DNA from: Fimbriiglobus ruber
GTDB taxonomy: Bacteria; Planctomycetota; Planctomycetia; Gemmatales; Gemmataceae
Assembly: GCF_002197845.1 (NCBI RefSeq)
Contig: NZ_NIDE01000014.1
Span: 1,426,001-1,490,000, forward strand
DNA length: 64,000 bases
Reading direction: 5' to 3'
The position numbers were made by a program, and so were the translations under genes. Shown here piece after piece: positions 26,391 through 35,436 of this stretch (the stretch's first letter is position 1; every line of letters begins with the position of its first letter). The notes under the pieces were generated by a model, which was not told the origin of the DNA, did no database searches, and was given only the letters and a program-made list of their open reading frames with translations.

Positions 26391-27329
26391 TCATGGGCCT
26401 TCCTGGCTGGCGACAGGCTGCAGGCTCTTGAGTTGGTTGTGGTTTCGCACTTCTAGTAAATCGCCCCACAGCCAGTTCAGTCGCGACCGAAGAGTCGCTC
26501 GTTTCGCAAATTCCGCGGGCCTTATGGTTCCCGTGACGGCGCCCCAGTTGTCGGAAAGCCGTAGTGTCACCACAGATTGCCCGGTCTCGCCTTCGGCTCG
26601 ATCCCACTCCGCGGAGATGTGCGCCGCGGATAATCCCAAAATTTCTTCGAGCAGAGGCATGGTCTGCTGAACCGTTACCAACAGTTCGGAGGTCTGGCGA
26701 AGCCCGTAACCGTAGGTGACACTTTTCAGATAGGATTGCCCTTCGGCAACGAGTTCCGGGGTCGACGGAAGGAGTCGGCGGGCGGTGTTGATGAGCGACC
26801 GAACGATGCTCGGAGGTAGTGCATCGGGACGAAAACCATGCACAACCGCGTTACGAAGTTTCCAGCCTTCGTCGAGAGTTTTGAATTCTTCCCATTCGAG
26901 AATGCTGGCGACCAAGGCAGTTTGAATTAGCTCGCGTATTGCAAAGGTGGCTCGTGTCGATTCGACACCCCGACGGCGGACAGCCTCGCGAAGTATCGCC
27001 TCAGTTGCGGCCCAGGCCAGGATTAATGCGGCTTCGACGGCCAGCGTTTGCAGTAAGCGTTCCGCTTCATTCAGCAGTCCGTGGAGGTACACCGGATCCG
27101 GATCGCGCACGGAGGAAAGCGAAGGCGTAAATGTGGCGGAAGACGTTGTGGCACCGGATTGAACCGGCGGGTGAAGCGCAACATACTCTCGCCCCTTCCG
27201 AGCCAGCAGAAGAACTTCATCGTTAGCGAGAAAAGAGGGGCGTTCCTCGGATAGCGGGTTAAGGATCACCTCGTATCCGTCTCGACGGTATCGCTCTGCC
27301 AATTGCTCAAGTGTGTCTGGCTCGCTCAT
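26391..27329 (-). CDS. HEPN-domain protein with degenerate restriction-endonuclease-like N-terminus
   Basis: A 312 aa protein from ATG 27329 (AGGTGG upstream; a GTG 9 nt earlier is possible). Residues about 8-55 (LAERYRRDGYEVILNPLSEE, then FLANDEVLLLARKGREYVAL) resemble the REase_AHJR-like fold, but the acidic and lysine catalytic residues are not evident. Residues about 85-195 are all-helical with RNAVVH at 159-164, the R-x4-H motif of HEPN RNases, preceded by an acidic helix (WEEFKTLDEGWKLRN). HEPN proteins act as RNases in toxin-antitoxin, abortive infection and CRISPR-linked systems. The C-terminus (200-312) is unassigned. It is coupled to a membrane coiled-coil gene. The defence role is inference from motif and context. 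Confidence 0.7.
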   Translation of the reverse strand: MSEPDTLEQLAERYRRDGYEVILNPLSEERPSFLANDEVLLLARKGREYVALHPPVQSGATTSSATFTPSLSSVRDPDPVYLHGLLNEAERLLQTLAVEAALILAWAATEAILREAVRRRGVESTRATFAIRELIQTALVASILEWEEFKTLDEGWKLRNAVVHGFRPDALPPSIVRSLINTARRLLPSTPELVAEGQSYLKSVTYGYGLRQTSELLVTVQQTMPLLEEILGLSAAHISAEWDRAEGETGQSVVTLRLSDNWGAVTGTIRPAEFAKRATLRSRLNWLWGDLLEVRNHNQLKSLQPVASQEGP

Positions 27330-27467
27330 CAAATCCACCTGATTTCCGTTTCCAGTCGTTCCTTCCAGCCACGAGGCGAGTTCTACGAATTTTACCAGGC
27401 GGAACGACGTCTGTTCAACGGTTGTCTCGCAAGAAGGTGCAAAAACGGAGGTCTCTACCTACACACC

Positions 27468-27628
27468 GCGGCACCGTGGTCGATCGGCCGATCTCGCCGA
27501 AGGACGTGCTGGCGACCGTCTACCACCTGCTCGGGTACGACCTCGAAACTACCCTCACCGACCGCGTCGGCCGCCCGCAGTCGATCGTCCCGGGCGGCCA
27601 GGTCATCGGCGATATTCTGGCGTAAATG
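27468..27628 (+). pseudogene. Displaced 3' end of a DUF1501 gene
   Basis: This is a copy of 25572-25732 including the TAA stop and 3 nt after it, with no upstream gene body: the sequence before 27468 is unrelated. Differences are almost all at third codon positions, with one I-to-V change. The 38 bp-arm hairpin that follows at 27634 is probably the original terminator of the gene, which would make this the resident 3' end. Confidence 0.88.
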
Positions 27629-27633
27629 GCAAC

Positions 27634-27709
27634 GTCGTGGGTTGGAGTCCCGGCTTCAGCCGGTTCTTGATATCAAGAACCGGCTGAAGCCGGGACTCCA
27701 ACCCACGAC
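27634..27709. terminator. Perfect 76 bp palindrome
   Basis: Positions 27634-27671 are perfectly complementary to 27672-27709, with GATATC at the centre, starting 8 nt after the DUF1501 remnant stop. A convergent ECF sigma gene ends 25 bp further on, so the palindrome probably terminates transcription from both sides. Confidence 0.75.
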
Positions 27710-27734
27710 CCCAACTGTATAACTGCAATCCTTC

Positions 27735-29381
27735 TTACGGCCGCGCTGGACGCGACCTCGGGGTTGGCGCCGGAGTGGCGTCCGAATCCGGGACGTCGAG
27801 CTTTTTGATCAGTTCTTCCGCCTCTTTCATCGTTCCGGCGTCACCGCGAAGGATGAGGGAGTTCGTGCGCGGGTCCGCCACGATTTGGAGTTTCCCTCCG
27901 TCTTTTCCGTCGCCGTACAACTCCGACACCGTCGCGGCTAATTGCTGAACCAGGGCGTACTTCACGGCCACGATCTGGAACCGGCCCGCCGGCTTATCCT
28001 CCGTCACCCGCAGCGCCAGCGCCGGCGCGGCGCCCACAACCTTCTTGGGCACGAGCTCGTCCCGCTTGGGCGGCAGCAAACCGTTGCCGCCAGCGGGGCC
28101 GGCCGACCTCACTTCAATAACCTCCGCCTGATAGGTTGCCGGCGCTCCGGCGGGGGCAGTCCTGACCGTGACGGCCGTGAATTGGACTGGACGTTTGAAA
28201 ATCAGTGTGGTCGGTGAACTCGACCGCACGTCGACCTTGTCCGGGTGAGCCTTTGCCGCGTCGGCCAGGATCTTCGCCGGGACCTCCGAACTCCCGCAAT
28301 ACTCCCACCCTTCGTTCCCCAGGTCGGTGAACAGGCGAACGAAGTCCTTCGGCAAGCCGCCCGCGACGAATTTGTAATCCCATTTTCCCTGCTGCGGAGA
28401 GGCATAAGCGAACGCTTGGGTAAACCGTATCGAGCTGGCATCGACCACGGCGACCGGCGGCTTCGGCGGTACGGGCGGCGTGGGCGCGGCGGGCGTCGCG
28501 GGAACCGCCTGCGCGGACGCCGGCGACTGTGCGTCGGCCGTCGGCATCAGGACGGCCCCGGTGCTGGTGACCAGCCCGGCGGCCACCAGCAGGGCGGCCG
28601 CGATCAATTTGGTTCGGTTCCACGTCATCGGAATGATCTCCGTAGCCAGTGTGAGAACGGCCGGCGCGATCGCCCCCGGGGCGCCCCCGGGGCCGCCGGC
28701 GAAAGCCAGAATTTGCGTGACCAGTCTTCGCGGGACCGCCGCCGTCGCGGCCGCGGTCGTGAGCCCGAGCCCGCCGACGGCGGCCGCCGGGGCCAGCCCC
28801 CGCCGCCCCAGCCGGTCGAGGAGTTGTTGCCGCGCCCGGGTGAGCCGCCCGGACAGGGTGCCGAGTTTCCACCCGAGCCGCGCGGCGGCATCCGGCTGGC
28901 GGACACCTTCCAGGTCGCACAGCACGAACGCGGTGCGGAGGGCGGCCGGCAGCCGCTCGACTTCTTCGTGGACCGCGGCCAGCAGCGTGTCCCAGGTGGA
29001 ATCGGGCACGGGCCGGTCGGCTTCCGTCCCGGCCGCCCGCTCCTCCCGGCGGCGCCGTCGGGCCGCGACGCGCCGCACCTTGAGGGCGGCCCGGACAGCG
29101 ACCCGGTGCAGCCACCCGCCCACGGCCGCCTCGTCGCGGACGGCCGCGGGGGACTGCACGAGGGCCAGGAACGTGGCCTGGAATGCGTCCTCGGCGTCGG
29201 CTTCGTTCGGCAACTGGTGGCGGCAGGCGGCCCACACCATCGGTCCGTGCCGGCGGACGAGTTCGGCGAACGCGGCTTCGTTCCGGTCGACGGCGAACTT
29301 GCGGAGCAGCTCGCCGTCCGGCACCCCGGTCGCCGGCCCGGCGGTGTGACGAAGAACGGTCGTCAGGAGCGATCGATTCAT
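27735..29381 (-). CDS. ECF sigma factor fused to transmembrane segment and secretin-N-like tail
   Basis: A 548 aa protein. Residues about 22-100 are sigma-70 region 2 (AFAELVRRHGPMVWAACRHQ, then DAEDAFQATFLALV); about 130-190 are region 4 (LPAALRTAFVLCDLEGVRQP, helix-turn-helix DAAARLGWKLGTLSGRL). A hydrophobic helix lies at about 258-279, then a Pro/Ala linker and a long C-terminal region. Residues about 460-535 (FQIVAVKYALVQQLAATVSE, DPRTNSLILRGDAG, EELIKKLDV) resemble a secretin N-domain. Typical ECF sigma factors are about 180-200 aa; planctomycetes have extended types, in which the C-terminal extension is thought to hold or sense the regulator across the membrane. No anti-sigma gene is adjacent. 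Confidence 0.85.
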   Translation of the reverse strand: MNRSLLTTVLRHTAGPATGVPDGELLRKFAVDRNEAAFAELVRRHGPMVWAACRHQLPNEADAEDAFQATFLALVQSPAAVRDEAAVGGWLHRVAVRAALKVRRVAARRRRREERAAGTEADRPVPDSTWDTLLAAVHEEVERLPAALRTAFVLCDLEGVRQPDAAARLGWKLGTLSGRLTRARQQLLDRLGRRGLAPAAAVGGLGLTTAAATAAVPRRLVTQILAFAGGPGGAPGAIAPAVLTLATEIIPMTWNRTKLIAAALLVAAGLVTSTGAVLMPTADAQSPASAQAVPATPAAPTPPVPPKPPVAVVDASSIRFTQAFAYASPQQGKWDYKFVAGGLPKDFVRLFTDLGNEGWEYCGSSEVPAKILADAAKAHPDKVDVRSSSPTTLIFKRPVQFTAVTVRTAPAGAPATYQAEVIEVRSAGPAGGNGLLPPKRDELVPKKVVGAAPALALRVTEDKPAGRFQIVAVKYALVQQLAATVSELYGDGKDGGKLQIVADPRTNSLILRGDAGTMKEAEELIKKLDVPDSDATPAPTPRSRPARP

Positions 29382-29640
29382 AGCGGGACGGCCCTCGAAT
29401 GCAGGTATGTTCCCACCGGGCCGCCGTTCCTACAAGTTCAGGCCGATTTGTTCGCGAAATGGAAAAATGAGGTCGGCGTGCGGCCGACTTTGCCGCCGGT
29501 CGCGCGGCCGTTGAACGAAAGGCTTTGAATTTCCTGGATTTCCGCCGACGTTACCGGGCATGACGCTTCCTGCCGACGATTCCGCGTGGTTCTTCCCGAA
29601 TGGTTATCACCTTTGCGAATCATTGCCCGGAAATGGGCCG

Positions 29641-30423
29641 TCAATTTCGCCGGCGCCTGTGCTGGGAAATGGCCCAGAGGCGGAGGTCTCCGAAGAGTTG
29701 CGCGAGGGCGGCGGGCTGGTAGTGGGCGTTGAGGCCGCTGGGGTTGGGGAGAACCCAGGCGTGGCTGCCGCCGAAGGGGGCTTTTTGGAGGCCGACGCGA
29801 GCGTCTTTGATGCCCGAGACGACGCGGTAGGGACCGATGCCGACGAAGGCAACGACGGTGGGGCGCCAGCGTTCGACTTTGGCTTCGAGGCGTCGGCCGC
29901 CGGTGCGAAGTTCGTCGTCGGTGAGTTCATCGGCGCGGGCGGTCGCGCGTTCGACGATGTTGGTAATCCCGAAATGGAGGTCGAGAAGGAGGGATTCTTC
30001 AAAGGGTGAGAAGAGGCGCGGCGTGAACCCGCCGTCGTGGAGGGCGGGCCAGAAGCGGTTGCCGGGGCGGCCGAAATGGCGGCCGATGGCAGCGGTGTAG
30101 AGGCCGGGATTGATGCCGGCGAAGAGGACGATGAGGTTTTCGGCGACGAGGTCCGGGACGAGCTTGTCGTGCGCGGCAAGGATCTCGGCTCTGGTGGGTT
30201 TCCACGGGGTGGGACTTTTGCCCTCGGGGATCGCACCAGGTCCATTGTTGGGGGCCAGCTTCGTACGGCGAAGGTCGTCACTTTCAATCACTGGCTCATC
30301 TCTCCGAGATTCACCACACGGATCTCGGCCCTCGACGTCGCGGACTGGCCACGGCAGGGCCGACGAACCGGGGTTAATGTCTCTTCGCTCGCCCGAGGGT
30401 ACGGGGAGCGTCGAGATGCCCAT
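29641..30423 (-). CDS. mug: G/U mismatch-specific uracil-DNA glycosylase
   Basis: The conserved part covers about the last 190 residues: VLFAGINPGLYTAAIGRHFG with GNRFWPALHDGGFT, then LGITNIVERATARADELT-like helix and the NPSGLNAH motif. These are the active-site motifs of the Mug/TDG family, which removes uracil or thymine from G:U and G:T mismatches for base-excision repair. The start is uncertain. ATG 30423 is given; about 60 residues before the domain (Pro/Arg/Glu-rich) may be non-coding, and a GTG near 30288 is an alternative. The overlapping Ser/Pro-rich frame on the same strand is a shadow. Confidence 0.85.
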   Translation of the reverse strand: MGISTLPVPSGERRDINPGSSALPWPVRDVEGRDPCGESRRDEPVIESDDLRRTKLAPNNGPGAIPEGKSPTPWKPTRAEILAAHDKLVPDLVAENLIVLFAGINPGLYTAAIGRHFGRPGNRFWPALHDGGFTPRLFSPFEESLLLDLHFGITNIVERATARADELTDDELRTGGRRLEAKVERWRPTVVAFVGIGPYRVVSGIKDARVGLQKAPFGGSHAWVLPNPSGLNAHYQPAALAQLFGDLRLWAISQHRRRRN

Positions 30424-30561
30424 AATATGCTCCCGATGGAAATACCAAATGTCGATGACCAGGTCTTCCGACCTGACCACGGAGGCTGACAAGGTGCATT
30501 TCGATTCGCCCCTCGGGCTGACCCGGCCGGGGCGTCTCATACAATTCCGCGGGTCGATAGG

Positions 30562-32685
30562 CTATTTCTTCTTCGGCTCTTCCTTCTTCTTCGGTTCTTC
30601 CTTCTTCGGCTCCTCTTTCTTCTTCGGCGCGGTCACGTCGAACGCGACCGGCGGAACGACGACGGCGACGTCCCGGCCCGGCTCCTTCTTCGGGTCTTTG
30701 CCCACGCCGACCTTCGACGTGCCGCGGAGGATGACGACGCCGGGGCCGACGGCTGCGGCCGGGGTGGCGGTCAGTTCGATCTCGACGTCATTCGCCCCTT
30801 TCGCGATCGGCTTGAGCTTCAGCGTCACGTTCGCCGGGGCAGCTACCTGGACGAGCGCAATCTCCGCGTCGTCCCCGGCCGCCCGCTTCGCGGCGACCTT
30901 GCCCTTGAGCGTGCCGCCCTGCGCGAGTTCGGGTTTCTCGAACGTCACCGCTAGTGTGAACGCCGGCTCCGGGGTGACGGCGACGGCGATCGGCGTCGTG
31001 AACTCGGGCGGCGGGTTCGGGAGGCCCGAGAGCGCCGCCTTCACGCTTTCCACCACCGTCGCCACCCGCACCACGTCCTTGCCGTCGACCTTCGCCGTGG
31101 CCGTCAGGTAGATCACTTGCGGGCCGGGCTTGGTCCCCGCCTTCGCGGTCACGGGGACGAAGACCGGCGTCGCCGGCTGGGGGTTGGCGCCGGCCGGGAG
31201 CGTGAGCTTACCGCTCAGCCCGTTGCCGCCCGAAACGGCCAACTCGATCGGCGCGTTGAACCCGTTCAGCTTCGTGATCAGCGTCACGGGCAATAGGCCG
31301 ACGCCGCCGACGGGAACGTCGATGCGATCGAACGCCGCCGTCACGGTGAAGTCCGGCGTTGCAGGGAGAACGGCCAGGTGGTAGACCTCGTTCGGCCCGG
31401 ATAGGTAGTTGAGGTGTTCGCACGCGACGAAGAAGTCGCCGTCGGCCGGGGCCGTGAACTCGGCCCGCGCGGTCGGCTGCTGGGGGTTCGACTTCGCCAG
31501 TTCGCCGCCCTTGGCGTCGAGGATGCGGACGAGAACCTCGGCCGGCGAGTTGACCTCGAACGTCTGCGCCACGACGGCGTACTTCGCCCCCTTCTTCGCC
31601 GTAAACAAGAAGTAGTCGAGATCGTTCTTCTCGGCGAACCGCGCGGACACGCCGCCGGGAACCGGGAGCTTGTTGGCCTTCGCCGGCTCGTTGTTCGGTT
31701 CCTGCTCGACCAGCTCTGGGTGGTCGCTCACCAGCACCGGAACGGGCACGCCGGCCGCGCCGGACGTCCCCCGCGGCACGGCGTACACGGCGGTCACGCC
31801 GGGGTCCGTGGGGGCGGTCAGCTTGACCGGCTTCGCGTCCGTCGCCGTCAGGCCGGCGAACCCGATCTCGGCCGTCTTGCCGCGCTCGATCGCGAGCGGG
31901 AACGCGGTCGTCGCCCCCGGGAACGTCCCGACGCGGAGGCGGTAGGTGAAGTCCGCGCCGCCGCGGAAGGTGGTGTCCCGGACTTCGGCGATCAAGTCCC
32001 CAGACTGCTTCGGCATGTACACGACCCGGGCGTCCGTTTGCAAGCCGGGTGTGTCGTCCGCGTAAATGCCGCCGAGTTCTTTGCCGGTGCCGTCGTGGAA
32101 GAGCAGGACCGGGTCGATCGGCGACCCGAGTCGGTGGCCCAGCACCTCGACCGTCACCGGCACCCCGGCTTGGACCGGGAACTTGAAGTAGTCGGACGTT
32201 TCCACGTCGGCTTTCCCAATGACGACGCACGGCACCGGGATCACCTGGGCGGCCAACTTGGTGTGGTTCTTGTCCGTCTCCTCGACGACCGGCAGGTCGT
32301 CCAGGGAGAACGGCCGCAGGTTCGAGACGCCCGCCTTCGTGGCGACGCGGAGGGCGTGCAGACCCAGTCGGGCGTCGGCCGGTATCTGGATCGTCACTTT
32401 GAGTTTGCCCGCGTCCTTCTGGCCGTCCGGGATGGTCGCCGTCCCGCCGAACGAGGTCCAGACGCCGGTCGCGTCGGTCAGGTTCGTGCCGGTCAACACT
32501 AGCTCGACCGAGGCGCCGGGCTTGCCGCCGAGGTTAGCCGGGCTGGTGAGGGTCGGGTACGTCGGCGGGATCACCGGCCCCTTATCTTTCTGCTGGGCCA
32601 CGCCGTTCGGGACGGAAAGCAGGTTCACGGCCATCGCGGAAATGGCGAACGCCAGCGGGGCCAGCAGGCGGGAACGGCGGGTCAT
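30562..32685 (-). CDS. Secreted PPC-domain protein
   Basis: A 707 aa protein with a signal peptide (about 1-30, VPNGVAQQ). It contains a run of beta-sandwich modules. Regions around residues 150-260 (SDYFKFPVQAGVPVTVEVLG) and 340-440 (EQEPNNEPAKANKLPVPGGV, DLDYFLFTAKKGAKYAVVAQ) have the E-x-E-P-N-N and DYF pattern of bacterial pre-peptidase C-terminal (PPC) domains. The start (GVAQQKDKG, SPANLGGKPGASVELVLTG) looks like an IPT/TIG-type module. The tail is a KKEEP repeat. Such proteins are abundant in planctomycetes and often accompany DUF1549/1501 genes; function unknown, probably cell-surface. Confidence 0.8.
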   Translation of the reverse strand: MTRRSRLLAPLAFAISAMAVNLLSVPNGVAQQKDKGPVIPPTYPTLTSPANLGGKPGASVELVLTGTNLTDATGVWTSFGGTATIPDGQKDAGKLKVTIQIPADARLGLHALRVATKAGVSNLRPFSLDDLPVVEETDKNHTKLAAQVIPVPCVVIGKADVETSDYFKFPVQAGVPVTVEVLGHRLGSPIDPVLLFHDGTGKELGGIYADDTPGLQTDARVVYMPKQSGDLIAEVRDTTFRGGADFTYRLRVGTFPGATTAFPLAIERGKTAEIGFAGLTATDAKPVKLTAPTDPGVTAVYAVPRGTSGAAGVPVPVLVSDHPELVEQEPNNEPAKANKLPVPGGVSARFAEKNDLDYFLFTAKKGAKYAVVAQTFEVNSPAEVLVRILDAKGGELAKSNPQQPTARAEFTAPADGDFFVACEHLNYLSGPNEVYHLAVLPATPDFTVTAAFDRIDVPVGGVGLLPVTLITKLNGFNAPIELAVSGGNGLSGKLTLPAGANPQPATPVFVPVTAKAGTKPGPQVIYLTATAKVDGKDVVRVATVVESVKAALSGLPNPPPEFTTPIAVAVTPEPAFTLAVTFEKPELAQGGTLKGKVAAKRAAGDDAEIALVQVAAPANVTLKLKPIAKGANDVEIELTATPAAAVGPGVVILRGTSKVGVGKDPKKEPGRDVAVVVPPVAFDVTAPKKKEEPKKEEPKKKEEPKKK

Positions 32686-32983
32686 ACGCGGAGCCCTCGG
32701 CGGGAATGGGAACCAGGCGGGATGCCGAGATGATAACCGGTCGCCCGAGGTCCGGCGAGCGGCAAGCGGCCGGGATTTTCGCAGGCGGGGTCCGGCATGG
32801 ATTTGCGGCGACGTACATGGACTTGCGGCTGTCGCCGGGCGGCTAGGAAGCCGCTTTTACAAAACGAAGCCATTTCCCCCGCCGCTTCCCCGCTCTCGCG
32901 GCCGTTCCGCTCCGTGCGGTTATCTCCGCTCCGTTCCACTCCGCTCCGAAACCGCACTCCGCTCCACGCCCGCTCGCCTACCT

Positions 32984-35314
32984 TTACTTGCTCCCGGACG
33001 GAACTCGGGCAAGCCGGAAACCGAGGATGCTGCGCACGTTGGGCGGCGTGAACCTGTTACGGTACGCCGCGCGACAGTCCTCGGCAGAGTTGTTCCAGCT
33101 GCCGCCTCGGTACACTCGGCTGGAGCCGCTCTCAGGCCCCCGAGGGTCGACGGTCGTTGCATCGTAGGCCTCGTACCAGTCCGAACACCACTCCCAACAA
33201 TTCCCCGCCATGTCGTACAGCCCGAACCCATTCGGCTTCTTGCTGCCCACTTTTGCCTGGCTCGTGGTGTTATTCTTCTCGTATTGCGCAATATCCCCCA
33301 CTGTATCGTCCGAATTGCCGTTGTAAAATTTGGTCCGCGTCCCGGCACGATAAGCATATTCCCATTCGGCCTCAGACAACAGGCGGTACGTGCCGCCGGT
33401 ATCCCGAGATGTGCGGGTCGACAATGCGACCGCGTCGTCATGGCTGACGCTCTCCACGGGATACAACGCGGCTTCCGCCCCTGTCTTTTTGAAGGTACTC
33501 GGATTCGTTCCCATTACAGCTTCGTACTGCTGCTGCGTGACCTCGTACTTCCCCACCCAGAGGGGGTGTGACAGCGTGATGACCTTCGCCTCTGCGCCCT
33601 CACCCCGGTAATACTTGCCCGGCGGCACCAACACCATGTCGATCATCACTTGCCCGTCTTTATCCAGAGGGAACGACTTCTCGTGGCTCGTCTCGCCCAG
33701 ATACTTGGCCCACGCCTTCTGGGCCGCTCGCACTGTCTCAGCGTCAGCCCCATTCGGTCCTGTGCAATCCAACAGCGGCGGCTTCTGACTTGCAAGCGTT
33801 TCTTTGCCGGAAGTAACCGGCGGCGAGATGCTAGGCGTTGGTTGCTCAGTTTTGCCCGAGCCGGTCGTCTCCTTATCGGGGTCAGGTCGTTTAGGTGCAG
33901 TAACCTTGTTCTGCGATGGGTTATCTGGAATATCTGGAATCAAGTAAATACGGTCCGTCGCCAAGATGACCGCAACGCACAGGCACAGGAGCAACACTAT
34001 CGCTGCCAATCGCCATCGCAGACCAGAGCCATCGGCATCGCGATGCGGGGCCACCACTCGAAGTTCAACAACCGGCGTCTCAGCGTGTACCGCCCGCTGG
34101 GCTTGCGGCTGCTCCGCCAACTCGGCCGCCAGCGCGCTTCCATCCCCCGGCCGCTCGTCCGGTTCGTCGTCCCAGCAGCGGTTGAGCAGGGCCACTTCTT
34201 GCTCGCTCACCCCGAGCTTCGCCAGCACTCGCTTCCAGCCGTCGCCGCTCGGCCGTTCGAGGCTCAGATCGCCGCGGAGGAGCTGATACCACAAGACGCC
34301 CAGGGCGTAGACATCGTCCCGGCGGTCGGCCGGCTCGTGTCGTTTCTGCTGCGGCGATGCGTAGATGGGCGTGTACGCCCGGATGGTCGCGAGCGAGGCG
34401 TTCGTGGGTGTGGGCATCACGCTCGACGCCGGGATGATCTTGCTGATCCCGAAGTCGGCGATCACCAACGAATCATCGGCCCGGAGCAGCACGTTCGAGG
34501 GCTTCAGGTCGCGATGGACGACGCCGAGCGTGTGGAAGTGGCTGGCCGTCGTGGCCAAGCGGTGGACGACCGCTCGAACCCGCGTCACCCGTTCTGCGGC
34601 GGGCAGCCCCTTCCACGCTTCCGGCAGGCGGGAAAGGTCGCCCCCGTCGACGTACTCGAACTGGAGCCACGGCGGATCTTGCCGCGGCTCGGCCAGGAGC
34701 AGCTTGACCACGCCGTCGGTCGGCGCCTTCTGGTGAATCTCCTTCAACACCCGGGCTTCCGACGTGGTGAACCGTTCGCGGGCCGCCGGGTCGATGATAA
34801 ACTTGAACGCGGCAAAGGTGTCGTCGTCCTCGTGCCGGGCCTTCCACACCTCGCCGAAGCCGCCGGCTCCGAGCGGTTCGACCAGCGTCCACGACGGCAA
34901 CCCGGGCACCGCGTCCCCGACGGTGAACCGCGGCGGGCGCTGCGGCAGGAACGCGGCCAGCTGCTGCGGGTCGTCCACGCCGACCGTCGCCGGCACGGTG
35001 GTCGCGGACGGGTCGCCGAGGAGCCGGGCCGCCTGCTTGGCCGACGCCTGGAACTGGGACAGGTACGCCTCCACCTGAACCCGGACGCCCTCGGACAGCT
35101 TCAAGCGGAGTTCGCCCATCGCGTCTTCGACCTGAGCCCGGTAGTCCACGAACCGCGCCCGGAGCAGGGCTTCGAGTTCGTCTTTGAGCTGCTGCTTTTC
35201 GCGATGCTTGCCGTACGCTTCCAGTAACTTCGAGGCGATGCCCGACGGCTCCCACCTCGCAGCCATGTTCCCGACGACCAGGCCGAGATTCACCAACAGG
35301 TTGCGGTAATTCAT
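32984..35314 (-). CDS. Ser/Thr protein kinase fused to SUMF1/FGE-like domain
   Basis: A 776 aa protein. An N-terminal helical region (1-100) precedes a Hanks-type kinase (about 142-400): glycine loop LGAGGFGEVW (148-157), lysine K171, catalytic HRDLKPSN (267-274) and DFG (287-289), all present. A membrane helix lies at about 435-452. After a Pro/Thr-rich linker comes a formylglycine-generating-enzyme-like (SUMF1) domain (about 552-771) with PLWVGKYEVTQQQYEAV, LLSEAEWEYAYRAGT, GLYDMAGNCWEWCSDW and RGGSWNN ... GFRLAR. The kinase would be cytosolic and the FGE-like part outside. Whether it makes formylglycine is unclear; many such fusions serve as sensors. Confidence 0.9.
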   Translation of the reverse strand: MNYRNLLVNLGLVVGNMAARWEPSGIASKLLEAYGKHREKQQLKDELEALLRARFVDYRAQVEDAMGELRLKLSEGVRVQVEAYLSQFQASAKQAARLLGDPSATTVPATVGVDDPQQLAAFLPQRPPRFTVGDAVPGLPSWTLVEPLGAGGFGEVWKARHEDDDTFAAFKFIIDPAARERFTTSEARVLKEIHQKAPTDGVVKLLLAEPRQDPPWLQFEYVDGGDLSRLPEAWKGLPAAERVTRVRAVVHRLATTASHFHTLGVVHRDLKPSNVLLRADDSLVIADFGISKIIPASSVMPTPTNASLATIRAYTPIYASPQQKRHEPADRRDDVYALGVLWYQLLRGDLSLERPSGDGWKRVLAKLGVSEQEVALLNRCWDDEPDERPGDGSALAAELAEQPQAQRAVHAETPVVELRVVAPHRDADGSGLRWRLAAIVLLLCLCVAVILATDRIYLIPDIPDNPSQNKVTAPKRPDPDKETTGSGKTEQPTPSISPPVTSGKETLASQKPPLLDCTGPNGADAETVRAAQKAWAKYLGETSHEKSFPLDKDGQVMIDMVLVPPGKYYRGEGAEAKVITLSHPLWVGKYEVTQQQYEAVMGTNPSTFKKTGAEAALYPVESVSHDDAVALSTRTSRDTGGTYRLLSEAEWEYAYRAGTRTKFYNGNSDDTVGDIAQYEKNNTTSQAKVGSKKPNGFGLYDMAGNCWEWCSDWYEAYDATTVDPRGPESGSSRVYRGGSWNNSAEDCRAAYRNRFTPPNVRSILGFRLARVPSGSK

Positions 35315-35436
35315 CGGGCGCTCTCAGGCGGAAGCGGAGAGAAGCTATTCGTGTCGTTATTCGCCGGCGGCGGGAAGTTCTTGGTCGGCATTTTCGCTTT
35401 TAACAAATGACCGCTCTAACCCCGGCGGACTGTGCG

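Noticed and set aside
25733-27467. Search for an integrase or transposase inside the HEPN cassette
   Set aside because: Only two genes are present and neither resembles a recombinase; the mode of insertion stays open.
32880-32985. Cluster of short CCGCTCC-type motifs before the kinase gene stop
   Set aside because: It is low-complexity GC-rich DNA with irregular spacing; no stable structure or coding sense could be shown.
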